In this document: one piece after another, positions 32,844-45,659 of the stretch | How the letters are laid out: every line of letters starts with the position of its first letter | Position numbering within the stretch: position 1 is the stretch's first letter | The notes under the pieces: model-generated | Told to the model about the DNA's origin: nothing | The model's input: the letters and a program-made list of their open reading frames with translations, nothing else | Databases searched by the model: none | Translations under genes and position numbers: made by a program | Origin: Calliopum simillimum | Lineage: Eukaryota; Arthropoda; Insecta; Diptera; Lauxaniidae | Reading direction: 5' to 3' | Length of the DNA: 64,000 nucleotides | Assembly: GCA_951812925.1 (NCBI GenBank) | Contig: OX638368.1 | Span: 1,302,001 to 1,366,000, forward strand

Positions 32844-35800
32844 AGCACTATGAATGTTATTGCTTGAGTGATGTCTATGACCATGCTTACATTGGTATTT
32901 CATAGCACGTTGTACGTCTCGGCAATCTATTGTGTGTCAGCTTTGCTCTGATTTTAATTTGAAAATTTATATCCAATGATCCTGTGGGACCATGTTGATT
33001 TATTTCCAAGACTGCTGTGGTCTTGGCCTTGGTTTGCTCATCACTAGTTGCTGTGTTGAATCTATGGGTGGTGTAGGTTATGTTGGGTGGGCAGTGGTTT
33101 ACTTACTCAAAAATTCTCGAAGGGGGAAATTTTGGGCAGTCAAAAGTTCTCCAAGCACTTTTTGAATTTAGGGCGGTTAAGTCCCAATTTCGATGAGCTG
33201 GAACATATAATTCAACCTTAATAACGTTCGAATTTCATGGACTAGAAAATGATAAGCGTGATAACTGTAAGACGTAATATATATCTTACAAATATACAAG
33301 AAATTACTGCTAATTGATTGGCTCCATTTCGAGACACAAAAAAATTTCTTTCAAAAAATCAAAATCATTAAGCAAGTATGAAAAATATCACTTAATTTAA
33401 CTTAACAGTGAAATAACAGATATGATATTAACTTTACTTACAGGTTTGAAATCTACAAAAAAAAAAATTCCAAAGGAAATGTAGATTTTTCACAAACCTT
33501 GATATTGACAAAAGAATTCTCATGCGATCCACTTAAAAATTAATTCGTAAAAAAATCTTTCAAAAAAATAATTTTTTGTAGGATATAGTAAAAATTTTGG
33601 ACCAGTGAATAAAATGATTTTTTTTTGACCAAATAAACATTATTGAAAATCCCTATTTCAAATAAATAAATAAAATTTAAGCAACTTCTCCGCTTTTGAG
33701 AAATTTATAAAAAATATGCGGGGACTATCCACATGTCTAGAATCTACATCCAAATAAAAAAAAAACTGGGGTAATCGATATTGGTTCAAAAGTTATTAAC
33801 AACACAGTGACGCCGTGAAAGTCCTTTTTCAGTAGTAAAGAAAAACAAGACATCTTACAATAAAAGTACATAAGGCATAAAATGCTTAGAGTTGCCCAAA
33901 AAATTCGTGTAATTTTTTCAGAATTTTCTGAGGCATTTCATAAATTTTCAGAAATTGGCAAAAATTCCATGAAATCTCACTAGTACTCTTTGAGAAATTT
34001 TTGGCCAATCACAAAAATGCCAAATTATGAATTTTCGTAAGTGAGTTTTTTTTTTTTGGTATAACATCACATAAAGAGTTATAGAGTACTTGATATAACT
34101 AATTTATTTTGAGATACCTATTGTCAATTTCCAATAATTCAAAAATTTAAAAAGTTTAATTTCTTCATTTTAAAAAGAACACAACCAATCAAACTGAAAT
34201 TATAATGAATGACAAGAAATCTAATTTCCAGCAAACTAATTTTAAACAGCGATAAATAATTTCATTATTATTTGCTTGGCAATTCAAGCAAGAGCTTAAA
34301 GTTCAGAAAAATTTATTTGCAAACGTAAAGACCAAAACCAAAACATTTGCCCAAAACAAATGAACAACATTTGCAACTTTTCGCAATCTTATTTTGGCAT
34401 CTCAACCACCTGCCTTGACCTTGGCCAAATTAAATAGAAAACTTTTCAAAAAGCAGAGCGGGACAGAGACAGCAAAAAACAAAAATAGAAATAAAAAACA
34501 CCATTATGACGACCGGCATCAACTTTTATTTCCATTAAAGTTTACCAAATAAACATGTCAACCAAATTGATGTCAACTTAATTGATAAGAAGTTGAAGTT
34601 GGCAAAACTTGTTTTGGACGCTTCGTTAAGTCAAGGCGGAAAAGGAAGTGTCTGTCGCGTTGCCAAACACCCACAAAGTAAAAAAGAATAAAACGAAAAC
34701 AAGAAGCTCTTAATGCTGTCTAAGCTACCGTATGCCCCTTGGCTATTAAAGTTTTAGCACAAGCACAAACCTACCAATATACGTACGTATGGGGGTTTGG
34801 AGAGTGGTGGTGTGTGATAAATCCAGCATTGAATATTAAAAAAAAAAAAAATTTGCGCGTGTTTCTAGTGAAAGTGAATTTTGAACACTCTTTATACACT
34901 TAAATGCAACACTTTAAAAGGTTCTGCTGTGCTCACTTATAATTTATATAAATACATGTATTTGTATTTTCCCTTGCGTTTTGACTTTCCTTGGTTTTTT
35001 CCTTTTTTATTTATATCCTTAGGACTGAATATATAAATAGGCGCAATTTGTACGCTCATACATATTAACCTTGTGACCTTTGTGCATTGGTTTCAAGCTG
35101 TCTGCGCCAAAACGTGTGTAAAAAGCCATTTCATTTCTTCTCTCTGTTTGTATGTATATGTGCAGAAGTAAAAAACTTTGCTGTAACTTTGAGTTTTTAT
35201 TTTTAAAAATTTTCCCCAATTCGTAGAGAAAGGAAAAGTTCAAATATCAAGGGGTTAACCAAAATTCAAGACGGTTAAAAATTTTCCAGAAAGTTTTGTT
35301 ATTTTGCACAAAAATTGCCACGAATGTTATATCTTTTTTATGGCAATGAAATGCTGTGAGTTTGTTTTTACAAAAAAATCTTCCCATTTCTCCCAAATCC
35401 CATCTCTCCAATAAAAAAACCTTTTTTTTTTTTTTCAAATGCTACTTAATTTTCTCTAATTGCGCTAACCTACTTCTCGCTCCTTAGTGAATTCATGTTG
35501 TTGTTTTTAATTTTTACCTTTAATCCCACTTGATATCCACGCAACACACAAAGTAAACAAAAATCAATATTAATTATGGGAAAAAATCAATGCATACTTT
35601 GCTGCGTATTTACCATTTGAATAATTAAAATTCGACACAAAGGCGGGATTTCTTTGCTTTTGTGTGGGAAATATCTTTTAAAAATTAATTATGTGTTTAT
35701 GTAATTGTTGGGTTTCGTAATGCATATAAAATATATGTTTTGATGTGGTGAAGGGATTGGAAATTTAAAAATATCACAAATTATCTCTCAATGTTATAAT

Positions 35801-35929
35801 TCTTTGAAAAATGTTATTGATATTATGTAACCCTAAATGGGCGTATGATCTGATGAAAAGAGTCGTATTTTTTTATCCTTATTATTTTCTTTCTTTCGGC
35901 GCACCTGTTTTATAGAGGTGCACATTGGT
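32844..35929. other. Intron-like DNA with a diverged repeat fragment at 33860-34010
   Basis: No coding region is supported. Around 33860-34010 the text (AAAATGCTTAGAGTTGCCCA) resembles 19315-19440. The rest, including 34300-34900, has no transposon ends and may be host intron sequence. Confidence 0.45.
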
Positions 35930-35989
35930 TCAAAATCCTAAAAGCTGGCCAATAGTCGACATCATTATATTTTCGAGACGAAATTTATT

Positions 35990-36180
35990 AGCCTGGAATT
36001 TTTGGGGTCGCTGATTACGAGTCTGATGTTAGATTTTTAAAAACCAAAATGGCGGACTCAAATTGGCGGAATCAACCAAATCCAGCAGAAAAATTTACTC
36101 GGGGGTTTTTTGGGTCACTGATTGCGAATCTGATATTAGGTTTTTAAAAAACAAAATGACGGACTCGAAATGGCAAAAAA
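35990..36180 (-). repeat. Fragment of the 21.4-22.0 kb tandem family
   Basis: Two units of about 115 bp read GGGTCGCTGATTACGAGTCTG and then CCAAAATGGCGGACTC in the orientation opposite to the array at 21436-21985. They are more diverged than the units there. Confidence 0.6.
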
Positions 36181-36650
36181 CAACACTTGCACAATTTTTA
36201 TATCTTATTAAAAAATTTATCTCAAAACATTAACTTTAACAGAGTTGGGGGCAACGGTAAATTGATCTACATAAAAATGGGTCTTGGATTCCTTCAGCAT
36301 GGAGTAAAAGCTGTATAATAATATGTATAAAAATTTTATCATTTCGGGCATGCAACACATACCTATTTTTCTTTTTTTTTAAAAAAAAAAAAAAGCTAAC
36401 ACTTTAGGGAAAACCCTTTGACACTTGGTGTGTTAGCTTCGAAAAGGGAGACAGCAGCGTGGAAATGAGGTCAAACTGTTGAGCGACGTAATTCTTGAAA
36501 AAAGATTAATTAAATATCACAGCTAGAAAGCTCAATGTGGCGCTAATTTGGATGTAGTTCGTTGAAATCTCCAGAAAATTAAGGAGAAGATAAGGAAATA
36601 ATTAAGAACAAATTAAAATTAGGAAATAGAGAAAGTGTATTATCATGCCC
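36181..36650. other. No gene seen
   Basis: AT-rich DNA with a T/A homopolymer pair near 36368-36394 that could form a small hairpin. Confidence 0.45.
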
Positions 36651-36654
36651 AAAT

Positions 36655-36712
36655 CGGGAATCAAACTCTGGACCACTTCGCCACAAGACCGGCTACACTT
36701 GGCAAGCAATAT
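36655..36712 (-). repeat. tRNA-like fragment with perfect A box
   Basis: On the minus strand TGGCGAAGTGG (36683-36673) fits the pol III A-box consensus exactly. AGTTTGATTCC (36667-36657) matches the B box at most positions. They are only 5 nt apart, whereas a tRNA needs about 30 or more, so the anticodon arm is missing. It is a tRNA pseudogene remnant or SINE head, not a working tRNA. Confidence 0.4.
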
Positions 36713-39145
36713 GAGTTAAATTTTCGTATGGGCGCCTCAGAAAAGTTCGTGTCAAACACAAAAGGCTAAAAAGGCACCTTAATTTTTTTATATGTGTTAG
36801 AAAAGGTTTTAATCTTCTTAAACCAAAAAAACCTTGGCGATACGACGCGGTATAAATTATTTCTAGGCATTTTGCATGACCACTGCTAACTGATGACAAT
36901 TTGCGAGCAATGACCATTCATTTCCGATGAAAAAATAATATACTCGCCTTTTTCTGAAATAAAAAAATTACAGCTGCCATACCCACCTCAATTTTTTAAA
37001 TCGGTTCCAAAAAAGTTCAAAGTTTTGGTCAACGAATTTAATTCTAGAGCAACTGTGTGACGTAACAATGTTCTGGATCTTGAACCGTTTGTCGAATGGT
37101 TTCTAAAAGATGAAGAAGACCAATTTTTACTTGGGATTGCCATAAGGAGATGGTATATTTTCCAGTAAATTTTTTCATTGTGGGTTAGAAGGCTCACTCA
37201 AGCCGTGATTACGAACATATTTTAAGCATTTCAGCTGTGAGATCAATTGCTCAAAAATTTTATCGTCTCTTCGGCTGTTGATAGCATGCCACTGAAGTCT
37301 TTAGAGCGTTTTTATTATATTGACCTTGGCCTGTTTCGGCGTTGTTATGCTGGATTTTTTTTTTACAGCTTCCGTCTATTTAATGATGGGTTCTTTTGCT
37401 GATTCAGTCAGATTTCTTTTTTGTTTTTTTTTTTTTTTTTTGTGTCAAAACATTACAAATTTATGCTTTTCAGATTTGTAAACACTTGATCAATGTGAAA
37501 CATTTTGATAATAATGAATTCATAAAAGTATTGTTACCAGTTTGATCTTTGAAGCGTCTACTTATTAAAGTGGGAGTCATTCAAAAATGCCTGCTTACCA
37601 ATATTGAATATTCCAAGAAAAACCACAAATTCTTAAAAATTCCAACTCACTCCCTGAACAATAAAAACGCCCACATCTCTTTTGTAAGTAATCAGTACAA
37701 AAACCACAAATGTGTCGACTCTTTTGAGATTATCAAACTTTCATGCGCGCTCACACTCAATTCGAATGAAATACCAACATTCTACAACAATCATAATCCA
37801 GTGAAACCGCCAAAATAACCAGCTTTTATCGCATATGTCGATGTTATTAAAATATTAATTAACCGCAGACATGCACAAATGCAAACATATACATACATAC
37901 ATACTAATGTACATGTGTACATGAACTCAAAACACCCGCACAGATACGACGAACGATGTATAGTCAGTTTTACAAACAAAAACCGCATAGAGAATAAAGG
38001 CGCATTAATAAAAGCGACTTAATATGATGAAGCAGGATAACGCAGGATTACAACCACAGCAACAGAAATACAACAAGCACAAAGCCAAAGCAACAGCAAC
38101 AAAACCATGACCAGTAAATAAACAAAAAATGCTAAAAACATTCCCCAGTGACTGAAATCAGAAAGGAAAACAACACAAAAAAAATAAAAAATTTAAATGA
38201 GAAAGAGAATGTTAAATATAAATAGATGAAAAATATTCCAAAAACCTAATGAAAATTATTGTATAAAGAAAGCACAAGGAGTGAGCGAGAGCACAGGAGA
38301 AGTGTAAGTGAAAGAAAAAAGGTTTAACCCATTTGATTTGAAGAGTGCGTGTTATGCGAATATTTGAGATTTCCTTTGTTTCATGTTAATTTAAAGCAAC
38401 ATTTGTGCACAAGAAAAAAAATGTGAGGGCAACGAAAGGATATTGCTCTTGACCTTTAGGTGTTCGCGTCTCTGAATTACATGTGACACAGTACCCAACT
38501 CGATTTAGTTTCGATTTTGTTCAAAAATTCTGCTTTTTGAGCATAATTTTCTTTTAGAGGATGAATACGTTTTTTCTTTTAATGAAAATGAATTTTTAAG
38601 TTCGAAAAAGAATCAATTTTAAGTCGTGGCACCACCCATTTATTAGGGAAAAAAAAAAAATTTTGTGCACTGTTTCTCCTCACAACCTTTTCAACAGAAT
38701 AAAAATCTAGCGGATATTTTGCTATTAAGACACATAAACAGGGACTGAAACTCGACCACTTCACTTTGTCTTTAAAAAGGATTTTAAAAGTACTTGTTTC
38801 ATAGTGAGCAGTTCTAAGCTTCTAAAAAGAAAAAGTTAAATTTTTAGTTTTTATCTTTAGCGTTAAACCTACCATTATTCCAAGTGGCATTAAAATTAAT
38901 ACAACAGTTTCGACGTGAAACCGTGTATTCTATTAACGGGCCTCGCACCCTCTTTAAAAACTATCAACTTTTGATTAGCTTTCATAAGCATTAAGCCCAT
39001 CTCACTACTGAATTCTATAAAAATCGGTGAAGCGGTTTAACATTGAGAGCGTATTAAACCCACTAAAATACGTAATTGTCATTTATCGTTCCTAAGTGCT
39101 AACCATATCTCCATATCAAATTTCGTAAAAATCGATTCAGTGCAC
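36713..39145. other. Intron-like DNA, no gene seen
   Basis: No coding region is supported. Poly-T at 37425-37441, CATA repeats near 37890 and CAA-rich DNA at 38050-38110 are visible. A segment at about 38600-38710 is a diverged relative of 39960-40050. Confidence 0.45.
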
Positions 39146-39922
39146 GGTAATAAATTTCGGTTTAAATTTTCAACTTTATACAGAATTTTAGGGTTGAAAA
39201 TTGAATTTGTTATGAAAATCAACTTTTTTAGTTGAGTTTTTAAACTTTTTGTAGTTGACACCCTTTTGTTGATACAAAATATTGCGAAGAACAAGCAAAT
39301 TCTAAAGTAAATCAACTTATTTGTTGATTTTTTAAACTTTCCGTAGTTGATTTCCTTGGATATTGAATATTGCTTGGAACGTTCAATTTCAGCTGTCTCT
39401 TGCCTGCCGATTAATTCAATTTGTTCTTCGACAAAAAACTAAAGTATTAGAACTTTCGCTGTAATTTCATGTCGCTGTGATTCGCAACCAGTCTATGCTT
39501 AAGAGTGAATATTTGAAGTATGCTTGGAAGTTGTTCACAATGTTGGCAGATGCGCCAATGAGGCAACCCGTGGTGGATACGTGACGCAAACCATGCGTAA
39601 ATTTTTTTTTTATGGATATATACATTTAAGATTTATATGCGTGATTGTTTCAAAAAGTATGTTTTTTAATCGGTTTCGTTCAAAAAGTCCTTAACTCATT
39701 AAGTACATTTTCTTACCTTTTAAGGTTGTTTTTTTTTTTCTACTTTTATAGTACAAATTTTCAACCTTTTAAGTTGACCTCTTTCAACTTTTTAATTAAA
39801 AAAATGAACCCTCAGAGTTGACACAAATTTCAACTTTTAAGTTGAAAAATTTAACCGAATTAAGTTGGATAAAAATACCAACTTTTTAAGTTGAAAAATT
39901 AAATCGAAATTTATTACCGGTT
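39146..39922. mobile_element. 777-bp inverted-repeat element rich in AACTTTTTAAGTTG
   Basis: The left end CGGTAATAAATTTCGGTTTA and the right end, its reverse complement with few changes, enclose the element. TTCAACTT/AAGTTGAA motifs, often as short palindromes, recur at least eight times, denser toward the right. No open frame. Target duplication is not clear. Confidence 0.6.
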
Positions 39923-41198
39923 GGTTTAACGATGAGATAATTTTTTTCCATTTAAGAGTGTGGTACCGCTCATTTTGAAAAAAAAAATATAGTCCTATGT
40001 ACTGCTGCTCTTCACAACCTTTCAAACAAAAAGAAAATCAAACGAGTCGGTTGATAATTTTCGGTTATATGTATGTCAAATACTAACCCTTCACCAATTT
40101 TCATAAAAATCGAAGATGTCAACCCAAATCTTAATCGATTACGCAAAGACTGACTCTAATTTGTATCCGCTTAATAAATAGCCTCCAAAACAGCAGAAAA
40201 ATCAATCTTTTTATCTTGTTTTGCATTATAACGTGGTATGGTGGCTCAAAATTAACAAAAAAACAGAAAACTGTGAAAGCATGGGTGGCTCACAATTTTC
40301 CATCAAAAGTGGCTCATTATTCCTCTCAAGCTATGTCTTGCATCATGACGGTGTGTGAGTGACTTGTTGAATTGTCATGCAAAATTCCTTTTGAATGTTG
40401 AAGGGCTAAGGTTCAACGATAAAAATTAGCATATTTACCTAAATTGATTCGTAGCGATGCGTTCAAGACTGATGCAAATCAAGAACGCAGAAAAAGCTTT
40501 GCAGGAACTTCTTTTCGGGCGAATATCGTACAGAGCAAATTGTACGCGTACACTGGTCAACTACTCATGTAAAAATATGCTTAGGCTAAGCGACGACTGC
40601 CAAAATATTGCAATATCTCACGATTCCCCATGGCTCACCATCCCCACCTTCCCCTATAGATAAATAAAGAGCTCATGTAAATGGAAAAAAAAGTTTAACA
40701 AATCAAAACGTTTTGAAAGCTTCTAAAAGAATGTCTCAAAAACTGACAGGATTTCGTATTTAATACATATAGTGCTAGAAAAACAGCCTTATTATTCATG
40801 AACTGCGTTGATATTCCAAGAGTTATAGCAATTTGCAATGGACACTGGGTGATAGGCAGACGTGCTGAAAAACCGTGTATCACCTTCGACTCCTATCATC
40901 TGACTTGCATGGATGTCATCAGAAAAAAATCTCTTAGGCACTAAATTATAACTTTTCTCTAGTTTGATCCAGACAAAAACTCTATGAAACCCCTTTTCAA
41001 TAAACTCGGAAAATTTTAGAGACCATTTGACGCGCACGTTCTTTCTGATTTCACCCCTGAAAGAGCAATTGAAATTTGGGCTATGCTTAGATATTTCTTT
41101 TAAAGAGAACCTATTTAAATTTTGTGCAAATAGGTCAACGGACTTTCCTACACGTTACACAGTAAAAAAAGAGACCTGCATGGGGAAAAAAATAGTAG
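39923..41198. other. Repeat-derived DNA, no gene seen
   Basis: The segment at about 40065-40150 (TTTTCATAAAAATCG, GATTACGCAAAG) belongs to the same family as the arms of the foldback at 49.8-53.2 kb. A plus-strand frame of 68 codons at 40457 and a minus frame of 81 codons at 40792-41037 have no recognisable features. Confidence 0.45.
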
Positions 41199-42015
41199 GG
41201 TAACTGGGGCACATTGGACACCGGGGCATATTTGACATTGCCATTTTCGGTGTGAGCACGCCTTTTGAACCAAAAACCTGAAATGCAGAATCATACCTTA
41301 TGAGACTGGAAGTAACGTAATAAAATTTGGCAGTTCCCTTTCAACTCCTCCAGCGTTTGTACGCTTTTTTAACTTGATGTTTTTTTTTTTGTAATATCCG
41401 TCATTCTGTTCTTAAGGGTTTTGCAAATAAAGTAAAATTGTTTTTTAAAAGTGAGTATCCAAGTTTGGTACCATTATAATTAATAAAAGAAAAGTGTTTT
41501 TTATCAAGGTTAAATAATATAAATTTAAAAAAAATGTTAATCCTTCAAGAGATTTTGGGGCACATTTGACTTTTGCCAAAGGGGTACACTTGACGTTCGT
41601 GAAATGTGGCCCATGTTCCAGACAAATGTGTTTGTGTATTTTATTAGAGGAAAGCTTCAGTTTTTAATCCAAATATATGGCACATCATTGACGAAGCGTT
41701 AACAAAAATAATTGGTTGAATTTGTTAGGTATAAGTTATCAAACGATACTTTAAAAGTTTTTGTGTATGATTTTGCAAAGGCTAACAACATAACTTCCCC
41801 AACAAGTTTGGGAGTTAAAAAATAAAAAAGCTGGCGACGGTTAGCTGTACGGTTTTCTAAAACGAATTCCTGTTATCACATTACGAAAGCCCGACAAAAT
41901 TAGCCTAGCAAGACTGAGAGGGTATACAAAATCAAAGGTTGATGAGCTTATTGATAATATTCGCCAAATTCAAGCATAATGTCTTTGTGTGATTTTGTCA
42001 AAAGTGCCCCAAAAA
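41199..42015. mobile_element. Possible transposon remnant with GGGGCACATTTGAC motifs
   Basis: The left side reads TAGGGTAACTGGGGCACATT followed by a second GGGGCATATTTGAC. The motif recurs near 41565 and, as GGGGTACACTTGAC, near 41581, and in reverse complement near 42000-42015. The boundaries are approximate and no target duplication was found. Confidence 0.45.
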
Positions 42016-42119
42016 AGGATTTTCGTTTAAACTTACAGCCTTGTAATTTTTATAAAAAATTAAAGTGATATTTAGCTCACAGTGAAGTTCAAACAAAACA
42101 AAAAATCCAACAAAAATAA

Positions 42120-42213
42120 AAAAGAACCGACCGCACTAGGATTCAAACCGTGGTCTGTCTGTGTGATTGATAAAAACATATTATGTGTTCTACTGGCCCA
42201 TATGATAAAGAGG
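42120..42213 (-). repeat. tRNA-like SINE fragment, copy 2
   Basis: The minus strand carries GGTTTGAATCC (42149-42139), one base from a perfect B box, in a segment matching 12905-12993: ATCACACAGACA upstream and a T-rich 3' side. It lies between two transposon remnants. Confidence 0.45.
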
Positions 42214-42965
42214 TAGGGGAAGGTAACCGGTTGTGGGCCGGGTTTCGTTTTTTGCCCGTAACTTGCATTCAAGTATACATTTTTCGGACTTGTGGGTATC
42301 AATGGAAAGCTAGAGGCAGTAGGTAACCAAAAAGAAACAATTTTTTTATAATTTTTCAACAAAAAAATTTTTTTAACAAATTTCGTAAAGAGATTGTTTT
42401 TGGACAAAAAAAAATTTATAACCGGTTGTGGCCCACCCTGAAAAATCCACTTCAAATGCAAAGTTATGAAAAAAAACCAGTAAAGAAATATGCACTATTA
42501 TTATTAAGCCTCAAGTGGCGAAAAAACATCAAGAAAATGTGGCTTTTTAAAATTATTAATCATTATCATCGGATTCGCAGTTTTTCCATGTATAATAGCA
42601 TTTCAAATTCACTAGCCGATTGCAGCCACCGTTGCATTTGATCGAATTGGCTGCAAATTGGTGCGAGGAACATTGATTTGCATTAATTTTCATGCAAAAA
42701 TCATGGTGGCCCACAACCGGTAACGGCAGCCATCACACTCGCAAAATCTTCAGAAATTACTTTATTGAAAATTTCTTCGTCATTTTTTTTTGTTTTGTTG
42801 TAGCTGCGGGTTATATGCGTCCTTTCACTTCAGAGTTTGCACTAATACTGTTTATTGTCAATGTACATATAACCTCATACTCAGATCTGTCATATTTTAT
42901 AAACGTCAGAAAATACAAGGGGTGGCCCACAACCGATGACGGCCGACAGCAGGTTACTTACCCTA
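42214..42965. mobile_element. 752-bp element with four GGTTGTGGGCC motifs
   Basis: The left end reads TAGGGGAAGGTAACCGG. The right end in reverse complement reads TAGGGTAAGTAACCTG. The motif CCGGTTGTGGGCC occurs forward at about 42227 and 42421 and inverted at about 42709 and 42920, arranged symmetrically. Frames inside are not mirrored and look fortuitous. It fits a non-autonomous DNA transposon with subterminal repeats. Confidence 0.55.
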
Positions 42966-44746
42966 TAAAATCTGTATATTAAGCAAATGTCTGTCAAAAA
43001 ATAAATATTTTTACTAGAATTTTAAAGTCAAAATGTTTATATATTTGTATGATATTAACCTTACTGTAAAATTTAAACACAAAAATTTACAAAATTAAAT
43101 GGTTATATAAGGTAAGGTAAATTATTTTGAAATTAAGTGTTAATTTTTTAATTTTTTTGACTTTAAAACTATGACACTAATTTTTCCCCGTGAGTGAAAA
43201 ATATTATTTTTACTAGAATTATAAATTAAAATGGGTACACATATTTTGGCTGAAAATATAATTTTCTCTACATATAGTAAAATGTATACAATTTGGAGAA
43301 AATATTTCTTCATTATTTAGCTTTATTTTATTTGTTAATACATATTACTTTACGGAACCATCAAAAAGTTCATACGTGAGGTATTTTATGTTTGAAATTT
43401 AGTGTTAATTACTGATCTCAATTTTTTTACTACCCGGATTTTTCTTCGTGTGGAAACTAATATTATGCCCAAATTACTTTACAAAAAAAAAAAAAAAAGA
43501 CTCGCAGGTTATCGCAGTTCTCGTTTATTGTTTTGCAATCAACACAGCCAATTAAATATTTAGAACGACGACAAGGGACGGCGACTATGCGAATTTGAAT
43601 TATTTCTACTTAACTCAAAAATAATTGAAAATCTCCCACTGCGTCACTTAACTGAACTACTGAACAAATTGGTTACAAATATCTATAGCAGAATCAACAG
43701 TTTATATAAACCGGTAATTGGCACTAATGTATCGTCAGGGTATAAGAAATTTGTTCATTTCCTACTGAGTCAACACTACACATTACGCATACATTTGTCC
43801 TTCGCATACACTAGAACTTACATATGTACACTACATACGCAATTAATACATGTGTAATAAATTTGTACTTTTTCACGAAACTTTCTGCGCTAATTTGTAG
43901 CAAATTAAGTGAACTTTATTGAGTTTCATCCAAATAAAGTCAAAGTTTATGCTTGTTTTTGTTTTGTGCTTCCTTTCTGTGCTTTTAAATGTATAAGACA
44001 CCTATACCAACTACTACTACCACTACACTAAATACATAGATAGAGTGCGCTTACATTATTTTCTGACATAAATGTGAATGTGGAAAATAAGCCAAAAAAT
44101 GACGTACCATTATGACAGAAGAACAAAAGAGCGGGAGAGAGCAGCGAGAAACATAAATAGCAAAAGAAATTAGCAGCGCAGAAAATAAAAGAGGAAAACA
44201 GAAACTAAATAATGAAGCAATGAAAGCGTAGATTAATAATTCGCTGTTTTTATTTTCCCCTTTATCCATTTCTTGTTGTTACACAGAGGCGTGGCGCTCA
44301 AGGACGTGCACACGCACACTTAAGCAAAATGCATACAAAACAAAAAAACTCTGAATGTAAAAAGTTTTCTCTTTTGTTTTTATCGCGGTTGTAATTTGTA
44401 TGCTTTTTTTTTGTTCTTTTCTTTGTACACTTGTACTTTATTGTTTTTGTTTTGTTTTCCTATTTTATGCTTTAACACATTTTTCATGTAATTGAGTGGT
44501 GAGTAGTGGTAAATTGTGGTAACAGTTGGGGAAGCTTGCTTAAGAAGCGGCCATTTGTAATTGCGTTGAGCGATGGAAAAGCAATATCTAGTGGAGCATT
44601 GTGCTACGTTGTCCTTCAAACAGTAGGAAACAATGAAATTATTTTTATGCAAAATCGTGAACATTTGTCATATCTTATACACTCACATCAAATATAATCA
44701 GAGATATTGCGAATTTTGCTTTTGCGGGTGTGGCTTCACCTATTTT
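42966..44746. other. Intron-like DNA, no gene seen
   Basis: AT-rich sequence with poly-A at 43482-43498 and A/T runs elsewhere. No coding region or RNA gene is supported. Confidence 0.45.
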
Positions 44747-45313
44747 CTAAATTTTTCTGCAACGATCATTTTCAGAGATATGAAGAATTAAGTTCGTTCT
44801 GAAGCGCAAAATTAAACAAATAGATTCCAAGTCCATAAGATACAGGCATAGAACAATGCAAAATTTGAATCTAAAAACCCTGTAGGAGCAAGAGCGATCA
44901 AATAGGCATGAGATTATGCCTTCTTTCGGTGTCAGTAGCCCTGCTCTCTTCCCTTCTTTCTCCCTTATATTTTTTAGACATGATGTAATTGGGGAATAAG
45001 GCCTGGCACTCACGCTTCTACAAATAAGGCAGCAATGCAGGTCTTCTATGAAAGCTTTTAATAAGAAAGCACAAAAAAGGCATTCTGCTTTACCTTCTTT
45101 TTTACTCATGTTCTCGATAGGCGCCAAGACCTGACACTCCGGCCCTCTATGATTGCTTCTAATGTGAAAAGACAACAGCATGTTCAGAGGATCTGGAGTA
45201 AAGCTAGTGTCACTCTTTCTTACAGGCCTGTTTTTGGGAAGCGTAGGAGCATTTTGAAAAGATCTTAAAAACTGCAAGAAAAAATACATTTTCAGCAGGC
45301 ATTGTATACACAC
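44747..45313 (-). CDS. Orphan 188-codon open frame, coding status doubtful
   Basis: This is the longest open frame outside the copia element, within a patch of higher G+C. The conceptual product is rich in Cys, Leu, Ser and Arg with no signal peptide, no recognisable domain and a basic C-terminus. Its middle contains two loosely similar stretches (around residues 60-90 and 110-130), suggesting that the DNA is an old tandem duplication. Splice sites and a strong start context were not identified. I do not recognise it; a chance frame in repeat-derived DNA is more likely than a gene. Confidence 0.15.
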   Translation of the reverse strand: MCIQCLLKMYFFLQFLRSFQNAPTLPKNRPVRKSDTSFTPDPLNMLLSFHIRSNHRGPECQVLAPIENMSKKEGKAECLFCAFLLKAFIEDLHCCLICRSVSARPYSPITSCLKNIREKEGKRAGLLTPKEGIISCLFDRSCSYRVFRFKFCIVLCLYLMDLESICLILRFRTNLILHISENDRCRKI

Positions 45314-45659
45314 AGCAAAAAATTACCCCTAAAAACAAGAAGATTGTCATATTAACCTATTTTACTGTAAATTCCTATTTAAAATATAAAAAAATACGCA
45401 TTTTTCATAAAGAAATCTCAATGAGTTTACTTTGAAAATCTTCCTAAAATTTCAAAAAGATTTTCGCATCATTTCTATATGGAACTAGCCTTCTTTGCCC
45501 GCTTCGCTAGGCATGTTTGTTTTGTTTTTTGATTCCCAATAGCTTAGAAGGTATACAGGGATAAAATTTTGATTCACGCCACTGCCACGTCACCAATAAA
45601 AACTTAGGTAATTTGAGAAAGTTAATTTAATTTCAAACCATCTTAAAAATTGGCAATGG

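Noticed and set aside
36655..36712. Functional tRNA gene
   Set aside because: A and B boxes are too close and the anticodon arm is missing.
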